From an uncultured Bacilli bacterium (GTDB lineage: Bacteria; Bacillota_I; Bacilli_A; Mycoplasmatales; Mycoplasmoidaceae), in NCBI GenBank assembly GCA_904501665.1, contig CAJGBT010000036.1, positions 1 through 6,407 on the forward strand: a stretch of 6,407 nt of DNA. The letters are read 5' to 3'. Below, in pieces: positions 6,128 through 6,407 of this stretch. The notes beneath the pieces are model-generated. The model saw only the letters and a list, made by a program, of their open reading frames with translations, ran no database searches and was not told the DNA's origin. Position 1 is the first letter of the stretch. Every line of letters starts with the position of its first letter. Position numbers and translations under genes: made by a program.

Positions 6128-6407
6128 TTATTTCTTTACTTTTTTTTTATTGCTTATAGAAGATGTTGGTTTTTTAATTCAACAAGTATAACAAATGTGT
6201 TTTTGATTTTCTAATAAGATTGAAGTATAGCAAGCATCTTCTTTACATTTAAAACATGTATGTGGTTTTTCATTATAACCAGCTTTCTTTCTTCAATCTT
6301 TTAGACGTTTTTGATAGTTGTATTCATCAAATTCAGCTGTTGTTACTACAATATGTTTTTGATCAGTACTAATACCATTTACCATTTTTGGTTTTTCTTT
6401 TTTAACT
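6128..6407 (-). CDS. partial zinc-ribbon-like protein of unknown function
   Basis: The gene enters from the right edge; 92 codons are visible before a TAA at 6130-6128. Cysteines pair as CFKC and CYTC (residues 51-54 and 72-75 of the visible part), with a further Cys at 59 and His at 49 and 70, a zinc-ribbon or treble-clef-like arrangement. The surroundings are charged and soluble. The two Trp codons are TGA. An internal ATG at 6384 could be a start, but the frame is open to the edge. The end is Lys-rich (SNKKKVKK) because the A9 run is read as three Lys, after which it stops quickly. The continuing protein-like frame is -1 (5886-6146). I do not recognise the family. The position directly ahead of rpmE suggests co-transcription with the translation genes. 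Confidence 0.6.

Larger units (their letters stand above)
5886..6146 (-). pseudogene. frame-displaced C-terminal part of the zinc-ribbon-like gene
   Basis: This frame is open for 86 codons and ends in TAA 5 bases before rpmE, but it has no ATG until its last ~32 residues. It is therefore unlikely to be an independent gene. It begins inside the A9 run at 6148-6140, where it is -1 relative to the upstream zinc-ribbon frame. One extra A, or a -1 ribosomal slip, would join the two. The peptide has an Asn run, a basic linker and then a convincing helical segment (SYYFDESFEKIYWQEIEVLR with W as TGA, ending IERKRR). Protein-like composition argues that it is, or recently was, translated. Possible explanations are programmed frameshifting, phase variation, gene decay or a base-call error in the homopolymer. 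Confidence 0.55.

Overview
The window is very AT-rich. Six of the seven substantially visible genes, all on the minus strand, stay open only if TGA is read as tryptophan (genetic code 4); rpmE and rpiB contain no Trp codon. Dense packing, UGA=Trp, and the order rpmE-prfA-prmC-tsaC-rpiB, which follows the Firmicute cluster with other genes lost, point to a Mollicute. A Spiroplasma or Mycoplasma relative is the best guess; the species cannot be read from this window.

Layout, in minus-strand transcription order from right to left. At 6407-5886 lies a partial gene for a small zinc-ribbon-like protein, split into two frames at a run of nine A. Next come rpmE (ribosomal protein L31, 5880-5581), prfA (release factor 1, 5558-4482), prmC (release factor glutamine methyltransferase, 4473-3640), tsaC (YrdC/Sua5-family threonylcarbamoyl-AMP synthase with an extra C-terminal tail, 3636-2830) and rpiB (ribose-5-phosphate isomerase B, 2826-2359). 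After these is a 598-residue protein of unusual build (2342-546), then a small HNH-nuclease-like protein (530-237). Gaps are 3 to 22 bases, so this looks like one operon. On the plus strand the 3' end of another gene enters from the left edge and ends in an intrinsic terminator at 211-238, facing the end of the operon.

The operon is largely about translation. L31 is part of the 50S subunit. RF1 ends translation at UAA/UAG and is activated by PrmC methylation of its GGQ glutamine. TsaC starts the t6A modification of tRNA. RpiB is the metabolic exception.

The most interesting gene is the 598-residue protein. Its first ~97 residues match the ribosome-hibernation-factor fold (HPF/RaiA, S30AE). 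The usual C-terminal dimerisation domain is absent. In its place are ~250 residues of charged coiled coil interleaved with four copies of an aromatic/glycine motif (YHDGxGNYF...W) that loosely resembles the EAGR boxes of mycoplasma cytoskeletal proteins. I infer a ribosome-binding protein that tethers or clusters ribosomes, which does not match any architecture I know.

Second-tier observations: an HNH protein lacking its first catalytic His; a possible -1 frameshift at A9; and a pattern in which genes without a Shine-Dalgarno sequence have a TATAAT-like box 6-8 bases before the ATG, suggesting leaderless internal transcripts.
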